Notes: generated by a model not told the origin, from the sequence alone. Counted from the stretch's first letter, positions 49,408-58,998 are shown. The stretch: 64,000 nucleotides of DNA from Hyaloperonospora brassicae (GCA_947650285.1 CANTFL010001080.1:1-64000), one strand, 5' to 3'. Program-made: numbers and translations.

Positions 49408-51861
49408 CTAGGAAGAGCCCAACGAGAGTGAAGTGATGTACACGCCGCATCTCGGTGTAGGCGCAGTCTGTGTCGACCCAGGGTAAAGCAAAGATGATCG
49501 AGCTTCAGACGAAATCTCCCCCACTGTCGTCGCGGCTGTCTTCCCGACAGTGTCGTTCTCCGGTGAGCGCGTCATCTTACTCCGCTGCTCTGCAATGCAC
49601 CGGATCAGCGCTTCTTGCTGTGCTATGGATCGCTCGACCTGTTCCAGCTGGTCCGGGATCGACAACGAGCGAAGTTTGTAGCTGCTCTCCGACTGGCGAG
49701 CTGCAGTAGACGGTCGACGAGGGACCGATGGAGGAATCGCATCGCTTTGGTTGGCAGAGCTCACCACCCGGCCACGCATGCTCAGCCTGACACTGTCGTC
49801 GTTCTCTTCGCGCTTTGGCGTCGGCAACAAGAGATGGTCGAAGTTGAACGTGCTGTCGCTGCCAGTGAACAAATGACTCGGCCTCGCGGGTGGCGACTCC
49901 TCGCCGTTGTTCAGGTCATCTTTGTCGTACAGGAGAATGCTACGCCGGAGGTTCTTCTTCTTCTCCCGCGCCATGTGTATCTGCCGCATACGCTCAATGC
50001 GAAGCGAGTATTCTTCGTCCGTCTCGTTGATATCGTCCTCGTCGTGACTACCTCTCCCAGCAAGCTCGTCATCCGCTGCATAGCGGCCGCCTGGGAAAAA
50101 GCCACGCATCGGTCCAGGTCGCAAACCTGCGTTATCGGCCAGAGATCCCTGCAACACCAGAGGAAACTGCTTCACCATCGTAGGCGCAGCGTAAAAGTTC
50201 GACGCTCCCTTCATCGTACCCTTCCGCTCCTGCCGAATAGTGAACATGCACTTCTTGCATAGCTTCACATTGTTTACGGCCGGGTATCCATTCGACCGGG
50301 TCTCCTCCAGGCTCTTCTTGGCGGGCTGTTGCAGCAACACGCTCAGAGAAGACGTGTCTGCCTGGTTTTCATGGCGCTGAGAGTGGCGAGGGTGCACCGC
50401 ATCTCCAGCTGCATCCTCGTCGCCAACGTGCGGAGCTGAAACAGGCGGTGCAACGAGCGGCAGCGTGATCATGCAGCGAGAGCACATGACCTCACCGCAC
50501 ATGCGGCAGTGGTGCCGATGGCGCCGGACGATGCCAAAGCTCTTGAAGCACACGAAGCACACTTTGCGCTGGTGGTCTGGCACCCAGCTCGGCTGGGGAC
50601 AGATGGACATGCGACTCGATTCGCGCATCAGTGCCATTCCCGTCGTGAGGAACCCGTACTGCGACGCCGACAGCGGCATCGTCGAGGGACCGTGGGCCGT
50701 CACTTCCGAGCCGCTCTGCGTGCTCTGACTCTTCACCGCACTCTGTGCCGACGGCGACCGGCTGAGCGCTGCCGGCGGGTGCGGGAAGATCATGCCATGC
50801 TTCATGATGTACTTAATGTCGGCGCAGTACTCGATCCGCGCGACCGTGGGCGCCAGTTGCGAGAGGAACGCACTCCCGAGCCACGAGCTCGCGCGGCCGC
50901 CTGGATCGAGCGACCCCTCGGCAAACACTTTGACCGCGTTCGTCGCTTGGTCAAACGTGTACATCACGACCATTGACAAGTGGCCGCGCACGAAGCGCAG
51001 CTTGGACGGGTCCACGCCGTCGCTCGGTCCGTCGTGGCCGACAATCTCCAGCAGCGGCGGCACGACGTCGTCGCCCACGGACTGCATGACCTTCACGAGC
51101 ACTTTGTGCCCCTCGCAAGTCACAACGGTCTTGGCAAACTCGTAGTACGCGTGATCGCGCGGCGAGAAGAACCGCGCGGGGCCACTCGGCGAGGCGAACG
51201 CCCGCCACTTGACGCCACAGAAGCGGAACGCGTCGTCGTCCGTCTGCGTCTCGAGCACCTGCAGCACCGCCGCGTCGAGAAAGTAGTCGCGGAACAAATA
51301 GGCGCTCACGGACCGCTCGTCGAGCGTCGTGTCGCTGTATTTGCCGTACTCGACGTCCTGCAGCGTCAAATTTGGGATGCGGCCCGTGGCAAAAAACTGC
51401 TGCACCGTCGCGGCGGCCGTCGCGTCCCGGCGCTTGTACACGGCCAGACAGGGCTTCGCGCTGTGGAGCTTCCACTGCCGCGCGTCGTCCACGAGCGGCT
51501 GGCGGCCGCCGCCGTCCCACGCCGCGCGCGCCCGCGGCAGACACGCGGCAATGAGCGCCTCGGCCTGTGTCCGCATGGCCGTCTGCTGCGCGTCCGTGAG
51601 CGCCACGCGCGGGATCACTTCGTCCATGCGCGGCAACTTGGCCGCCTGGCGGTGCTTGAGCCGCGCGGGGAGTTTGAGCTTCCGCCGGCGCGTCGGCGGC
51701 GCGGCGGACGGCGCAGTGGACGCGAGCGCCGGGCGGAACACGCGCTGCTGGACGTGCGAGCGCGAGAGCGGCGCGTTCGACGGACTCGAGCGGTCGCTCT
51801 CGGCCAGTGCCGGTTCGGACGCGCGGTAGGGCCGTGCGTCTCGACTCGCGCGGTGCTGCAT
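49408..51861 (-). CDS. START-FYVE domain protein, paralog B
   Basis: Intron-free, 817 residues from ATG 51861 (a TTG further upstream is not a eukaryotic start). It aligns along its first half with paralog A: LTDAQQTAMRTQAEAL matches LSPAQHEELREYAL, and AVLQVLETQTDDDAFRFCGVKW matches CVLQTLESATLEDPFWYLGLKW. The START-like domain spans about residues 130-380 and the FYVE finger about 424-540: WVPDH, CFVC, HRHHCRMCG, CSRC and CKKC. The last Cys pair is displaced by about 65 residues. The C-terminus has a Met/Arg-rich segment (SLRIERMRQIHMAREKKKNLRRS) and a predicted coiled coil (DQLEQVERSIAQQEALIRCI). Likely an endosomal phosphoinositide-binding protein; the START ligand is unknown. Confidence 0.9.
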   Translation of the reverse strand: MQHRASRDARPYRASEPALAESDRSSPSNAPLSRSHVQQRVFRPALASTAPSAAPPTRRRKLKLPARLKHRQAAKLPRMDEVIPRVALTDAQQTAMRTQAEALIAACLPRARAAWDGGGRQPLVDDARQWKLHSAKPCLAVYKRRDATAAATVQQFFATGRIPNLTLQDVEYGKYSDTTLDERSVSAYLFRDYFLDAAVLQVLETQTDDDAFRFCGVKWRAFASPSGPARFFSPRDHAYYEFAKTVVTCEGHKVLVKVMQSVGDDVVPPLLEIVGHDGPSDGVDPSKLRFVRGHLSMVVMYTFDQATNAVKVFAEGSLDPGGRASSWLGSAFLSQLAPTVARIEYCADIKYIMKHGMIFPHPPAALSRSPSAQSAVKSQSTQSGSEVTAHGPSTMPLSASQYGFLTTGMALMRESSRMSICPQPSWVPDHQRKVCFVCFKSFGIVRRHRHHCRMCGEVMCSRCMITLPLVAPPVSAPHVGDEDAAGDAVHPRHSQRHENQADTSSLSVLLQQPAKKSLEETRSNGYPAVNNVKLCKKCMFTIRQERKGTMKGASNFYAAPTMVKQFPLVLQGSLADNAGLRPGPMRGFFPGGRYAADDELAGRGSHDEDDINETDEEYSLRIERMRQIHMAREKKKNLRRSILLYDKDDLNNGEESPPARPSHLFTGSDSTFNFDHLLLPTPKREENDDSVRLSMRGRVVSSANQSDAIPPSVPRRPSTAARQSESSYKLRSLSIPDQLEQVERSIAQQEALIRCIAEQRSKMTRSPENDTVGKTAATTVGEISSEARSSLLYPGSTQTAPTPRCGVYITSLSLGSS

Positions 51862-51936
51862 GATGGGCCGTCGCCCGTCGCGTGCCGTGTGCTGCCGAGC
51901 GGCGCGCGTGCGGGTCAACGGACAATGAGAGAGAGG

Positions 51937-51985
<49 letters not shown>

Positions 51986-52669
51986 GTGTGCGGTGCACGT
52001 AATGTTCTTGCGGACGGACCGCGCGGTTTGTGGCCCCGGCAGTCGATGGCGCGACTTTATTCCGAGTGGGAATTGCAAAGTGCGACGTCTTGTGCACGTG
52101 AGGGACAGCAGAGGGGGACGCGGAATCGAGCGAGAAAGGGGGAGAAAGGGGGGGCGGCGGCGGCGGCGGCAGCGCACGGATGGACAGACGGGCGGACGGT
52201 CGCGCGCACTGCTTTTTGACGTTGCGCGACGTGGGCGCACGACCAAACGGTGGAGTCGGCCCGTGCGGCGCTGGCTCGCTGGGACGAGTCGCCTCGTTTT
52301 CCACTATGCAGTGCAGTTGACTTGGCGTTTGTAGGGTGAAGATCGCCCGACGAGCGTCCGGTCGCCGACTGGGCGTTCGAACGGTCGAACGTTAGTTACG
52401 ACGCGGCACACTGCGCGCGCGCGACAAGAAGTCGCGCGTATCGCAGCTGACAACGCGCCGGCGAGGGTTCGGTTCAGTTAAATCAGTAGTTTAACGCGCG
52501 CGCGCGACGGAACGTCTGTCGCGTGCGACTGGATCGCCCCATTGACTTGCGTTAGTCGTACTTTACCCGTGAGGTGCGTCTCCCTCTTCACCTGCTGTTT
52601 CGAGTCCCTCGCGTAGCGAATGACCTCGTTCGAGTGACTCGCGCGAATCGCTTCACAGCTTTATCGACA
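51862..52669. promoter_or_regulatory. Divergent promoter region with hairpins and simple repeats
   Basis: 808 bp between the head-to-head START-FYVE B (-) and LCMT1 (+) start codons. It holds a long GA array, a GGC run at about 52155, alternating CG tracts at 52413-52423 and 52495-52506, and two perfect inverted repeats: CGCGCGAC/GTCGCGCG at 52418-52438 with an AAGAA loop, and GTTAAA/TTTAAC at 52477-52495. A five-codon upstream frame, ATG 52620 to TGA 52637, precedes LCMT1. Confidence 0.55.
51926..51984. repeat. (GA)n microsatellite
   Basis: About 23 uninterrupted GA units (51939-51984) preceded by an impure GA stretch. On the minus strand it is a CT tract in the leader or promoter of START-FYVE B. 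Confidence 0.95.
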
Positions 52670-53617
52670 ATGCTACCAAAGTCGACCGGACGACGAAGAA
52701 GAGGAAGCTTCGAGCACGACGGCGCCGTGCGCGAGACAGCAGCCGATGCGTCGCTGTGCAAGCTCTCTGCCAGTCAATTGGGCTACTACGTCGACCCGTT
52801 CGTGCAGTACTTCGTCCCCGTGCCGTCGCGCCGCATGCCGATCATCAACCGCGGCTACTACGCCCGCGTGGCGGCCGTGGAGTCACTCGTGCGCACGTTC
52901 TTACGCGCTGAAGAGCGCGGCAATCGACAGACGGTAGAGACGACAAATACGAAGAAGAAAACGACGAAGCAGGTTGTGATCTTAGGTGCGGGGCTCGACA
53001 CGATGTTTTTTCGCTTACAGAGCAGCAACGCGCTAAGCGATTGCGAGTACTTTGAGCTCGACTTCCCGGACGTGACCATGCAGAAAGTGGGCGCAATTAA
53101 GCGCCGCAGAGCGCTTAATGAACTAATGGGGCTCGGCAATGCCGAGGCGTTCATGGCCGCCGTGTCGTCGGGTTTCACTGAGCTAAACGTGCCAGGCTAT
53201 CACCTTTTGCCGTGTGATTTGAGAGACTTGGACGCGACGACGGCGAAACTGGAGGCTGCAGGCATTGATCGCACTGTGCCGACGCTGTTTGTTTCGGAGT
53301 GTGTGCTGATCTACATGGAGGCAAAGTTCTCGACGCAGTTGGTTGCATGGGCCGCGTCGTACTTCGATGATGTGAGCTTTGCACTGTACGAACAGATCTT
53401 GCCGGACGACGCGTTTGGGCGAGTGATGATGGCGAACATCAAGGCGCGCGGGTGCGACTTGTTGAGCATTCACGACTTCCCGACCGAGGAAGCGCAGGTT
53501 GCACGATTTACCGAGCACGGCTACGAGGTAGCGCAGTGCTGGGATATGAACAAGATCTACTACCACTACCTGGATCCAGCTGAACGTGCCAAGTACGTGG
53601 TATGTGCTGAGCAGTAG
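52670..53617 (+). CDS. LCMT1: Leucine carboxyl methyltransferase 1 (PP2A methyltransferase)
   Basis: Intron-free, 315 residues from ATG 52670. LCMT1/Ppm1 uses S-adenosylmethionine to methylate the C-terminal leucine carboxyl of the PP2A catalytic subunit, which controls holoenzyme assembly. Family landmarks in order: YYVDPFVQYFV and the INRGYYAR motif, the SAM-binding loop VVILGAGLDTMFFRL (about residues 104-118), the acidic ELDFPDVTMQK, CDLRDLD, the SECVLIYME motif, and YEQILPDDAFGRVMM. The end PAERAKYVVCAEQ is also typical. Length and order match the family, so the gene appears complete. The open frame extends upstream of the ATG only through a non-ATG codon. A minimal uORF lies 33 bp upstream. 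Confidence 0.95.
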   Translation: MLPKSTGRRRRGSFEHDGAVRETAADASLCKLSASQLGYYVDPFVQYFVPVPSRRMPIINRGYYARVAAVESLVRTFLRAEERGNRQTVETTNTKKKTTKQVVILGAGLDTMFFRLQSSNALSDCEYFELDFPDVTMQKVGAIKRRRALNELMGLGNAEAFMAAVSSGFTELNVPGYHLLPCDLRDLDATTAKLEAAGIDRTVPTLFVSECVLIYMEAKFSTQLVAWAASYFDDVSFALYEQILPDDAFGRVMMANIKARGCDLLSIHDFPTEEAQVARFTEHGYEVAQCWDMNKIYYHYLDPAERAKYVVCAEQ

Positions 53618-54203
53618 ATGACGGCGTTGCTTACTTTTAGTGGTGCTTTTGTGCAACAGGCGCGAACGGCTGGAAATCTTTGATGAGCTGGAGGAGTTCC
53701 ATCTGCTGCAGGCGCACTACTGTGTTGTTGTTGCAAGCAAGCAGGCCTCGTCGCCAGCAGCCCGTGCGATGGCGCTGAGCGAAGCGCACGCGTCATGCTG
53801 ATTGCAACACATCGTGCAGGAATACCAGAGGCGGACGGCAAACGTCTTGCACGAACGAATTGGATTGTAATTGCTTTATTGCTGCTGCTGCTGCTGAATG
53901 GCTACCTGCTTACCTACCTACTTTTTTCATTCTCTTTTCGCGACCGGCGTGATACAAGCGCACGATTAAAGTGCCGATGTCTATTGCTGCACCAAAGTGT
54001 CGTTTGACTCAACCCGTTGACCTCCTTGGCATCACCACTATGATCACATCCTTATGACGCGACACCTTCTCTTCCGCCCCTTCCAATCCCACCGACTACT
54101 TCTCCTCTCCACCTTTGTACCGCCCGAGTATCTGGAATGCACCAAAGTGACTATCGCCATGCCCCAAACGCGTTGCCACTTCAGCACCAGATTTGCGCGA
54201 AAC
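53618..54203. other. Convergent intergenic region
   Basis: 586 bp between the stops of LCMT1 (+) and eIF3L (-). It contains a (GCT)5 run at 53881-53896 and no supported gene. Confidence 0.6.
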
Positions 54204-55676
54204 CTACTGACCAACAGCGCACTCGTCCACGATGCGCGCAAATTTGTGAATGTGGTTGATGAAGAACTCACCCGTCCGCTGGTTGCTTGCTTCTTCGTCG
54301 ACAAGAACGACGTTGTTGTTCAGGAAAAAATGCACGTCTGTCTTCAGACGCGAGCCGCTGACCTTCAAGGCCATGAGTTCGGCGCGTGCAATCTCGACGT
54401 CAACCCCACGAAAAGCCGCCAGCTTTTCCAAGTCGATCGAGCGGTACAGTTTGATGTACGAGCGCACAGCTGGTACGTGCTGCTGGCGAGCCACCATATC
54501 GCTAAACGCCTTCTGCTGCCTCTGCGAAGCCTCGGCGCTGCGATGGACAACAGCTTCACCTTCTACTGCCACAGCGGGTAAGATGAACTTGGGGCAAGAG
54601 AAGCCGAACAGTTCGCTAAGCGCAGACACGTCGCCCTTCTGCAACTTGCTTTGCTTGTCGCCGTACTTTTCGCGGATCAGCGAGTGGATCTGCTCATTCA
54701 CGCGCTGACCCGGACACAGAAACAGCACAATCGCGAGCAGCGCCATCGCTTTTTCCGTCAACTTGTGCAGCTGCTCATAGTCAGCAAACCGCGAGTAGTA
54801 GTTGCGGTTGCGGTTCACTTGCAAGATAATGGTCGAGAACGACCGGATCGCTGCAGCAAAGTCCTCGAGCATGAGCTGCGCAAAGCCCATGTGGTAAAAC
54901 ACCGACACGTGGCAGCCCGGCGACTTTTCGTGGATCTGGGCCGTCGTCTTGGCCTCGCCGCGCGCACTCTTGTCAAAGAGATCAATGGGCTCGAGCAGCT
55001 TGAGCGACGTGTAGTAGTCGCCAAACAGCACGTGCGCACGGGCCAGCGTGATGAGACTAAAGTACCCGAGCTCCTTGACCACGACCGACGGCTCTTGCAC
55101 GTGTGGCTCGCCCTTCAAGATCGCGACAATCTTCGAGTGGCGCACGAGTGCGTGGAGGTAGCCGAGCACTTTGCTCGTGTCCCAGATAAAGAGGTGCTCC
55201 TGGTACAGCGCCACCTCTGCGTCGCCTTTGGTCGCGACTTTGGCCCGCCACTGACTGTACGACTGCCACTGGTAGACAAACTCGCCGACAATGTCAAAGA
55301 TCCACTGCGACGGCAGCGCCTCGAGCGCCAGCGATCCGTCCAGGAGCCCGTCAAACAGCGCCACGTACGTCGTCCAGGACGCGACTTTCATGGCCATGCC
55401 CGGCTGCAGCCGCGAGAACAAATGGCGGAAGTACAGCTGTTTGTACAGCAGCAAAAACGTCGCGTCGTCGTGCACGAGCGACTGGATCGCGCTCGGCTCG
55501 GGCCACGACGTCTGCTTAAAGTAGTTGTTCGTCAGGTTGGGGAACTCGCGGTCGTAGAGACGCGCCATATCGGCCACGTTGCCGCTGCGCAAGTGCGTGT
55601 GCATGTGCGAGAACCAGCTCTTGACGGTCTCGGGCAGCAGAAAGTCCGCGGGCTTTTCATCGCGGCGGTCGGCCAT
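54204..55676 (-). CDS. EIF3L: Translation initiation factor eIF3 subunit L
   Basis: Intron-free, 490 residues from ATG 55676 (MADRRDEKP). Matches eIF3l through most of its length: LTNNYFKQTSWPEPSAI, FLLLYKQLYFRHLFSRL, LPSQWIFDIVGEFVYQWQS, VLGYLHALV, the LGYFSL/GDYYTSLKLLEPI region, CHVSVFYHMGFAQLML, HKLTEKAMALLAIVL, REKYGDK, FSCPKFILP and the C-terminal PCI-like part ending GEFFINHIHKFARIV. eIF3 recruits the 43S complex to mRNA in the cytosol; subunit L is non-core and absent from budding yeast. It is shorter at the N-terminus than the roughly 560-residue animal protein. No in-frame ATG exists further upstream before the frame closes. Confidence 0.96.
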   Translation of the reverse strand: MADRRDEKPADFLLPETVKSWFSHMHTHLRSGNVADMARLYDREFPNLTNNYFKQTSWPEPSAIQSLVHDDATFLLLYKQLYFRHLFSRLQPGMAMKVASWTTYVALFDGLLDGSLALEALPSQWIFDIVGEFVYQWQSYSQWRAKVATKGDAEVALYQEHLFIWDTSKVLGYLHALVRHSKIVAILKGEPHVQEPSVVVKELGYFSLITLARAHVLFGDYYTSLKLLEPIDLFDKSARGEAKTTAQIHEKSPGCHVSVFYHMGFAQLMLEDFAAAIRSFSTIILQVNRNRNYYSRFADYEQLHKLTEKAMALLAIVLFLCPGQRVNEQIHSLIREKYGDKQSKLQKGDVSALSELFGFSCPKFILPAVAVEGEAVVHRSAEASQRQQKAFSDMVARQQHVPAVRSYIKLYRSIDLEKLAAFRGVDVEIARAELMALKVSGSRLKTDVHFFLNNNVVLVDEEASNQRTGEFFINHIHKFARIVDECAVGQ

Positions 55677-56298
55677 GGGGGAAAGCAGCGGCGGCTTCGT
55701 GGACGTCACGTTCGACTCGATGCGGCGGCGTCGGAAATGACTGGTGGTTTGGCTGGGGGACAGTAGCGGGTCCTGGGCCTGACATCCCTTCTGGTTGAAG
55801 CTTATAATTGTATGTGGGACCCGGTGACTTCGAGCCTGTGTGGAAGTACCTCGAGCTCTGCAGCGACTGGGTGGGATCTTTTTTTGTTCAGCTTTGGCGC
55901 GACGAGTTGCGAGGGGTATTTGTTTTGTTACGTACACCACACCATGCAAAACAGGAGTGATGGTCGGTTGCGTTTGCGTGTTGACACTTCCATTTCAATG
56001 TGCGCGCTGCTTGAGGCGCGTTCTGTATGGAGAGGCGGTGGGGGACTCGACGAGGCCACACCGACTCGTTTCGTTCATGTCCATCGAGTAATCGCTACGA
56101 GGGGATGCAAAAAGGGTATAGCGTGTGGTGTCTTTTGTAGACTTATGATGTCAAACACTGCAAAAAGCTATCAGCGTACAGCTCTTCTCGAAAGTGTGTG
56201 GATGTAACTGCATTCGGTGGAAACAGCGCCTTTTCCATACAGTTGCGGTGTCATAAGCATACAGAGTACACATAATCGAACGAACCATCAGGTCAATC
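55677..56298. promoter_or_regulatory. Upstream region of eIF3L
   Basis: About 620 bp holding the eIF3L promoter and leader and the 3' side of the exon pair at 56.3-56.8 kb on the same strand. No other gene is supported. Confidence 0.4.
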
Positions 56299-56797
56299 TC
56301 ATGTCTTGAACCGCCTTAGCTTAAAGTTGGCAAACACGTGCGGGTAGGCGACGAGAGAGCACTCCATGTCTCCTGCGCGGTACCTCGAAGCGCCACATCT
56401 GCGCTGGACTGTCATCCTCAGACATAGACACGGTGGGTCATTTACCCATAGAGGTGCACAATCGGATACACATCTGGACACTTCGCTGGTCACACACTGT
56501 ATGATGGGGTTTACCTGCGGACAGCCAGCGTTTCGTCACCTGCGTGGAGGGAATTAAGGCGTCGACTTGCAGCAAAGAGTGAGTGTACAGCGACACGACG
56601 TACTCGGCAGAGTTGACGTTGAAGTCAAAGAACGTGCAGACGCGTCTTTTGCGTTTCCGTACAACCGCCCGGTACCACCACCTTATCACCACACCACCCA
56701 AGTAGCGCCTAGCATAAACAGGACTAGTCCGTCTTGCATTTATGCATCGTTGGCGCAAACCGTCCGGATCGTCTTTTTTCTCATGTGAGGTTGGCAA
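56299..56797 (-). pseudogene. Two coding-looking 3' exons of an unrecognised gene
   Basis: An exon ending at 56515 (open from about 56797, no ATG) reads VCTFFDFNVNSAEYVVSLY and then HSLLQVDALIPSTQVTKRWL with GC-rich codon use. A donor GTAAAC at 56514 and acceptor GCGCAG before 56372 join it in frame (SAG|DMECSL) to a last exon at 56372-56299 ending FKLRRFKT-stop. The agreement of splice phase and codon bias suggests real coding DNA. No convincing 5' exons or start were found upstream, so it is either a 5'-truncated relic or a gene whose first exons I cannot see. I do not recognise the protein. Confidence 0.45.
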
Positions 56798-57048
56798 CTA
56801 TAGCCAAATGTAATCGGGATCGAGTCTTCATCACTACAGGTTTAAGATCTCGCTCCACGTTACGACAACTGCAAACATCTTTGTCGGCTACATGCTTGCC
56901 GCATGTCAGTCGAGGCGCAAAGTGTCATTAGCTGCTGCAAAACATGTTCACTACCATAACATTCACAATACCATTCACATTGATGGCAATGCCATTGTAC
57001 GATTTTCCTATTTGCCTGAAAGTAGGATTAAGAGTGACAACGTTGCCA

Positions 57049-57249
57049 CTATGATATAGGTTCCCTGATAGCTTCCGAATCAGCGGACTCAGTCAGACCA
57101 GTATCTTGCGGTGGGATGTTCAAGTATGCACCGGCTTGATAGGAAATTACATTACAATCACCGGCTGTCGTACTGGCACGGCAAACAGTGACGCTTTGCG
57201 CGGGTTGCCGCACACTAAACACGACGGCGAATACGGCGACAACAATCAT
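57049..57249 (-). CDS. Small possible secreted protein, hypothetical
   Basis: 66 residues from a true ATG at 57249. The N-terminus MIVVAVFAVVFSV is hydrophobic and could be a weak signal peptide, though it lacks a basic residue before the core. The rest is short with two cysteines (VCRAS, GDCNV) and an acidic tail. No RXLR or other effector motif is visible. It may be a chance frame. Confidence 0.25.
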   Translation of the reverse strand: MIVVAVFAVVFSVRQPAQSVTVCRASTTAGDCNVISYQAGAYLNIPPQDTGLTESADSEAIREPIS

Positions 57250-57972
57250 TAACGAGGTAACGAAAGCGTTTGTTTATATTACAAAGCAGTTGACGGTCCG
57301 ATACGGGCTTAACTATTTTCTTCCATGCTCACTTGACCAGTGATCTGTTTTCACTCATGTTTATCAAAAGGCATATGCGACACTCACGGAAGGCTGTAGC
57401 AAGGCAACAGGTTGTACAGCTCAAATGTACAAAGGAATGCCCTTAGTCCGTGTTAATCGTTTGTCTGAATTTTCCCGTGCCAGTTTGCGCAATAAGAGAG
57501 ACCCAATTCACGGAATGATCATATCGTATACCATGCGAAGCGCCTTAATCCTCTGCAGCTGATAATGGTCGACGGGTGCACAACAATGCAAGTGACCGTT
57601 TTGTCTTTTCTTCACATCTGCAGCTGTCTGAATGTTTTGCAGGGCAACTACCGACCGTCTGGCATGAGTCTCGATGTCCATGTCACTGTACGAACTTTTG
57701 CGAGCAAAGGGCCTTTGATTCATTCGTCACTCGTTATTAATTTATTCTATCGGAAAAGGCCAAAAGTGGAGTTTGAGATGGCTTGTATCTTGCAAAAGGC
57801 TGCACGATAACATTTTGTGGAATATGATACAGACAATTTAGGCACACTGGCAGTGCATCGAGCATTTTTCTTGCGCTGCGATGCACGCATGTCTTTCTAA
57901 GTGCCGTGTGTACAAAGGTACAATCGTTTAAAAGAAAATGCTGCAGCTGTCTCTGACGCAAGTCTCAGGGAA

Positions 57973-58007
57973 GTGACGAACTGCATTCGTGTGTGACGAA
58001 CTGCATT
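57973..58007. repeat. Direct repeat of a 15-mer
   Basis: GTGACGAACTGCATT occurs at 57973-57987 and again at 57993-58007, a 20-bp period with two copies only. Confidence 0.9.
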
Positions 58008-58107
58008 GTGATCTTCAGTCGCGTAATTTTTGAGCCTGATGCGCAGTGCTGCTCGCAGTGCAACTGGGCATCCGACATGCACTTTGAGTTGTAATCATTG
58101 AGTGATC

Positions 58108-58133
58108 AAAGACCGACTTGAAGGTCTTTTTTT
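58108..58133 (+). terminator. Stem-loop followed by a T run
   Basis: AAAGACC (58108-58114) and GGTCTTT (58123-58129) form a perfect 7-bp stem with an 8-base loop, and T continues to 58133. It has the shape of an intrinsic terminator. In a eukaryote the T run could end a polymerase III transcript, but no such gene was recognised upstream, so function is unproven. Confidence 0.3.
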
Positions 58134-58578
58134 GCTCTAGAATGTCAAAATCATCGCAATATCAATTCCCAATATGTTTATAATTAGACTTGCCAAGTAA
58201 AAGCCAACTAGGGTAAGCAAATCTTTCAACTCGCCGAAGCATACGCGTATCTGGCGAGGGTGAGTTGTTGTGCAGAGACAATGTCAAGTTAGAGATAGAC
58301 GATCACTTCTAGACATATTGATCAGCCTAGTGAAGGTAGGCGTGGTGAAACTAGCGGTGCAAGCTTATCCATTGGAAGCCGATGAATGGACAACAGCATA
58401 TGAGCTGTAGCAAGAAAGTGATGGTCATCCAATCCTGCTCGTCGTAGGATCTTATCTTACGTATATACAAGAGAACAAAGAAGTAGATGCACGTCTGAAT
58501 TCGCAGAAAAATTGAAGGTGTAGAGATCGTAAAATAGGATTGATGAACTGATCCTACAATCACGAAGTCTTTCGTTGA

Positions 58579-58998
58579 GTGCGATCGAAACGTCTGTATG
58601 CCGATCGCCCTACCATCAATGTTGTCGAAGAGGTATTGCAGAATTCACAACAACAAGCTCGCCGGTCGTACAAGTGTGACAAGCTTGTATACGATGTTAG
58701 AGGAGAATTTCCGACAATGGTCATATGCGTGACAAAGCTCGAATCGAAGCAGATAAGATTATTTTGCAGTGAGACAGCTTGTAGGCGACAGATACAGGAA
58801 GGTTGTTATCCTCGAAAGCGATGTACAGTGGTGAATGAGAATGGTGGCGAAGGTCTGAGCATTACGTGCTCTACATACTATCACGCTGAACGAAGGCTCA
58901 CAGTGCTGCACATCGGGTCAAGGCAGGTCGTCTGTGAGATCAGTAGCGTGCCGAAAGCTACAACTTGCTTTCTCAGATGGCAAGACCAGCAACAGTAG
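58579..58998 (+). CDS. Cys-rich open frame, hypothetical or relic
   Basis: A 139-codon frame opens right after a TGA and has no ATG until 58717, so it could only be an internal exon or a gene remnant. It has nine cysteines (YKCDK, ICVTK, LFCSETAC, EGCYPRKRC, ITCS, VVCEI, TTCF) and a Gln-rich end. I do not recognise the family. Confidence 0.3.
   Translation: MRSKRLYADRPTINVVEEVLQNSQQQARRSYKCDKLVYDVRGEFPTMVICVTKLESKQIRLFCSETACRRQIQEGCYPRKRCTVVNENGGEGLSITCSTYYHAERRLTVLHIGSRQVVCEISSVPKATTCFLRWQDQQQ

Larger units (their letters stand above)
56798..58578. other. Intergenic with small features
   Basis: About 1.8 kb. It contains a 66-codon minus-strand frame (57049-57249), a duplicated 15-mer and a stem-loop with a T run, listed separately. 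No other coding signal was recognised. Confidence 0.45.

Noticed and set aside
51862..51918. Start of START-FYVE B at 51918
   Set aside because: That codon is TTG; the first ATG in frame is 51861.
50951..52246. 431-codon minus-strand and 340-codon plus-strand frames over the START-FYVE B N-terminus
   Set aside because: They are GC-driven shadow frames with low-complexity Arg/Ala sequence and run through the GA microsatellite; the START-FYVE frame has clear domains.
54651..55766. 371-codon plus-strand frame opposite eIF3L
   Set aside because: Antisense shadow of a GC-rich gene; no domain, and eIF3L on the other strand is certain.
55677..55949. N-terminal extension of eIF3L to 55949
   Set aside because: It has no ATG, and its sequence does not resemble eIF3l; the frame is open by chance.
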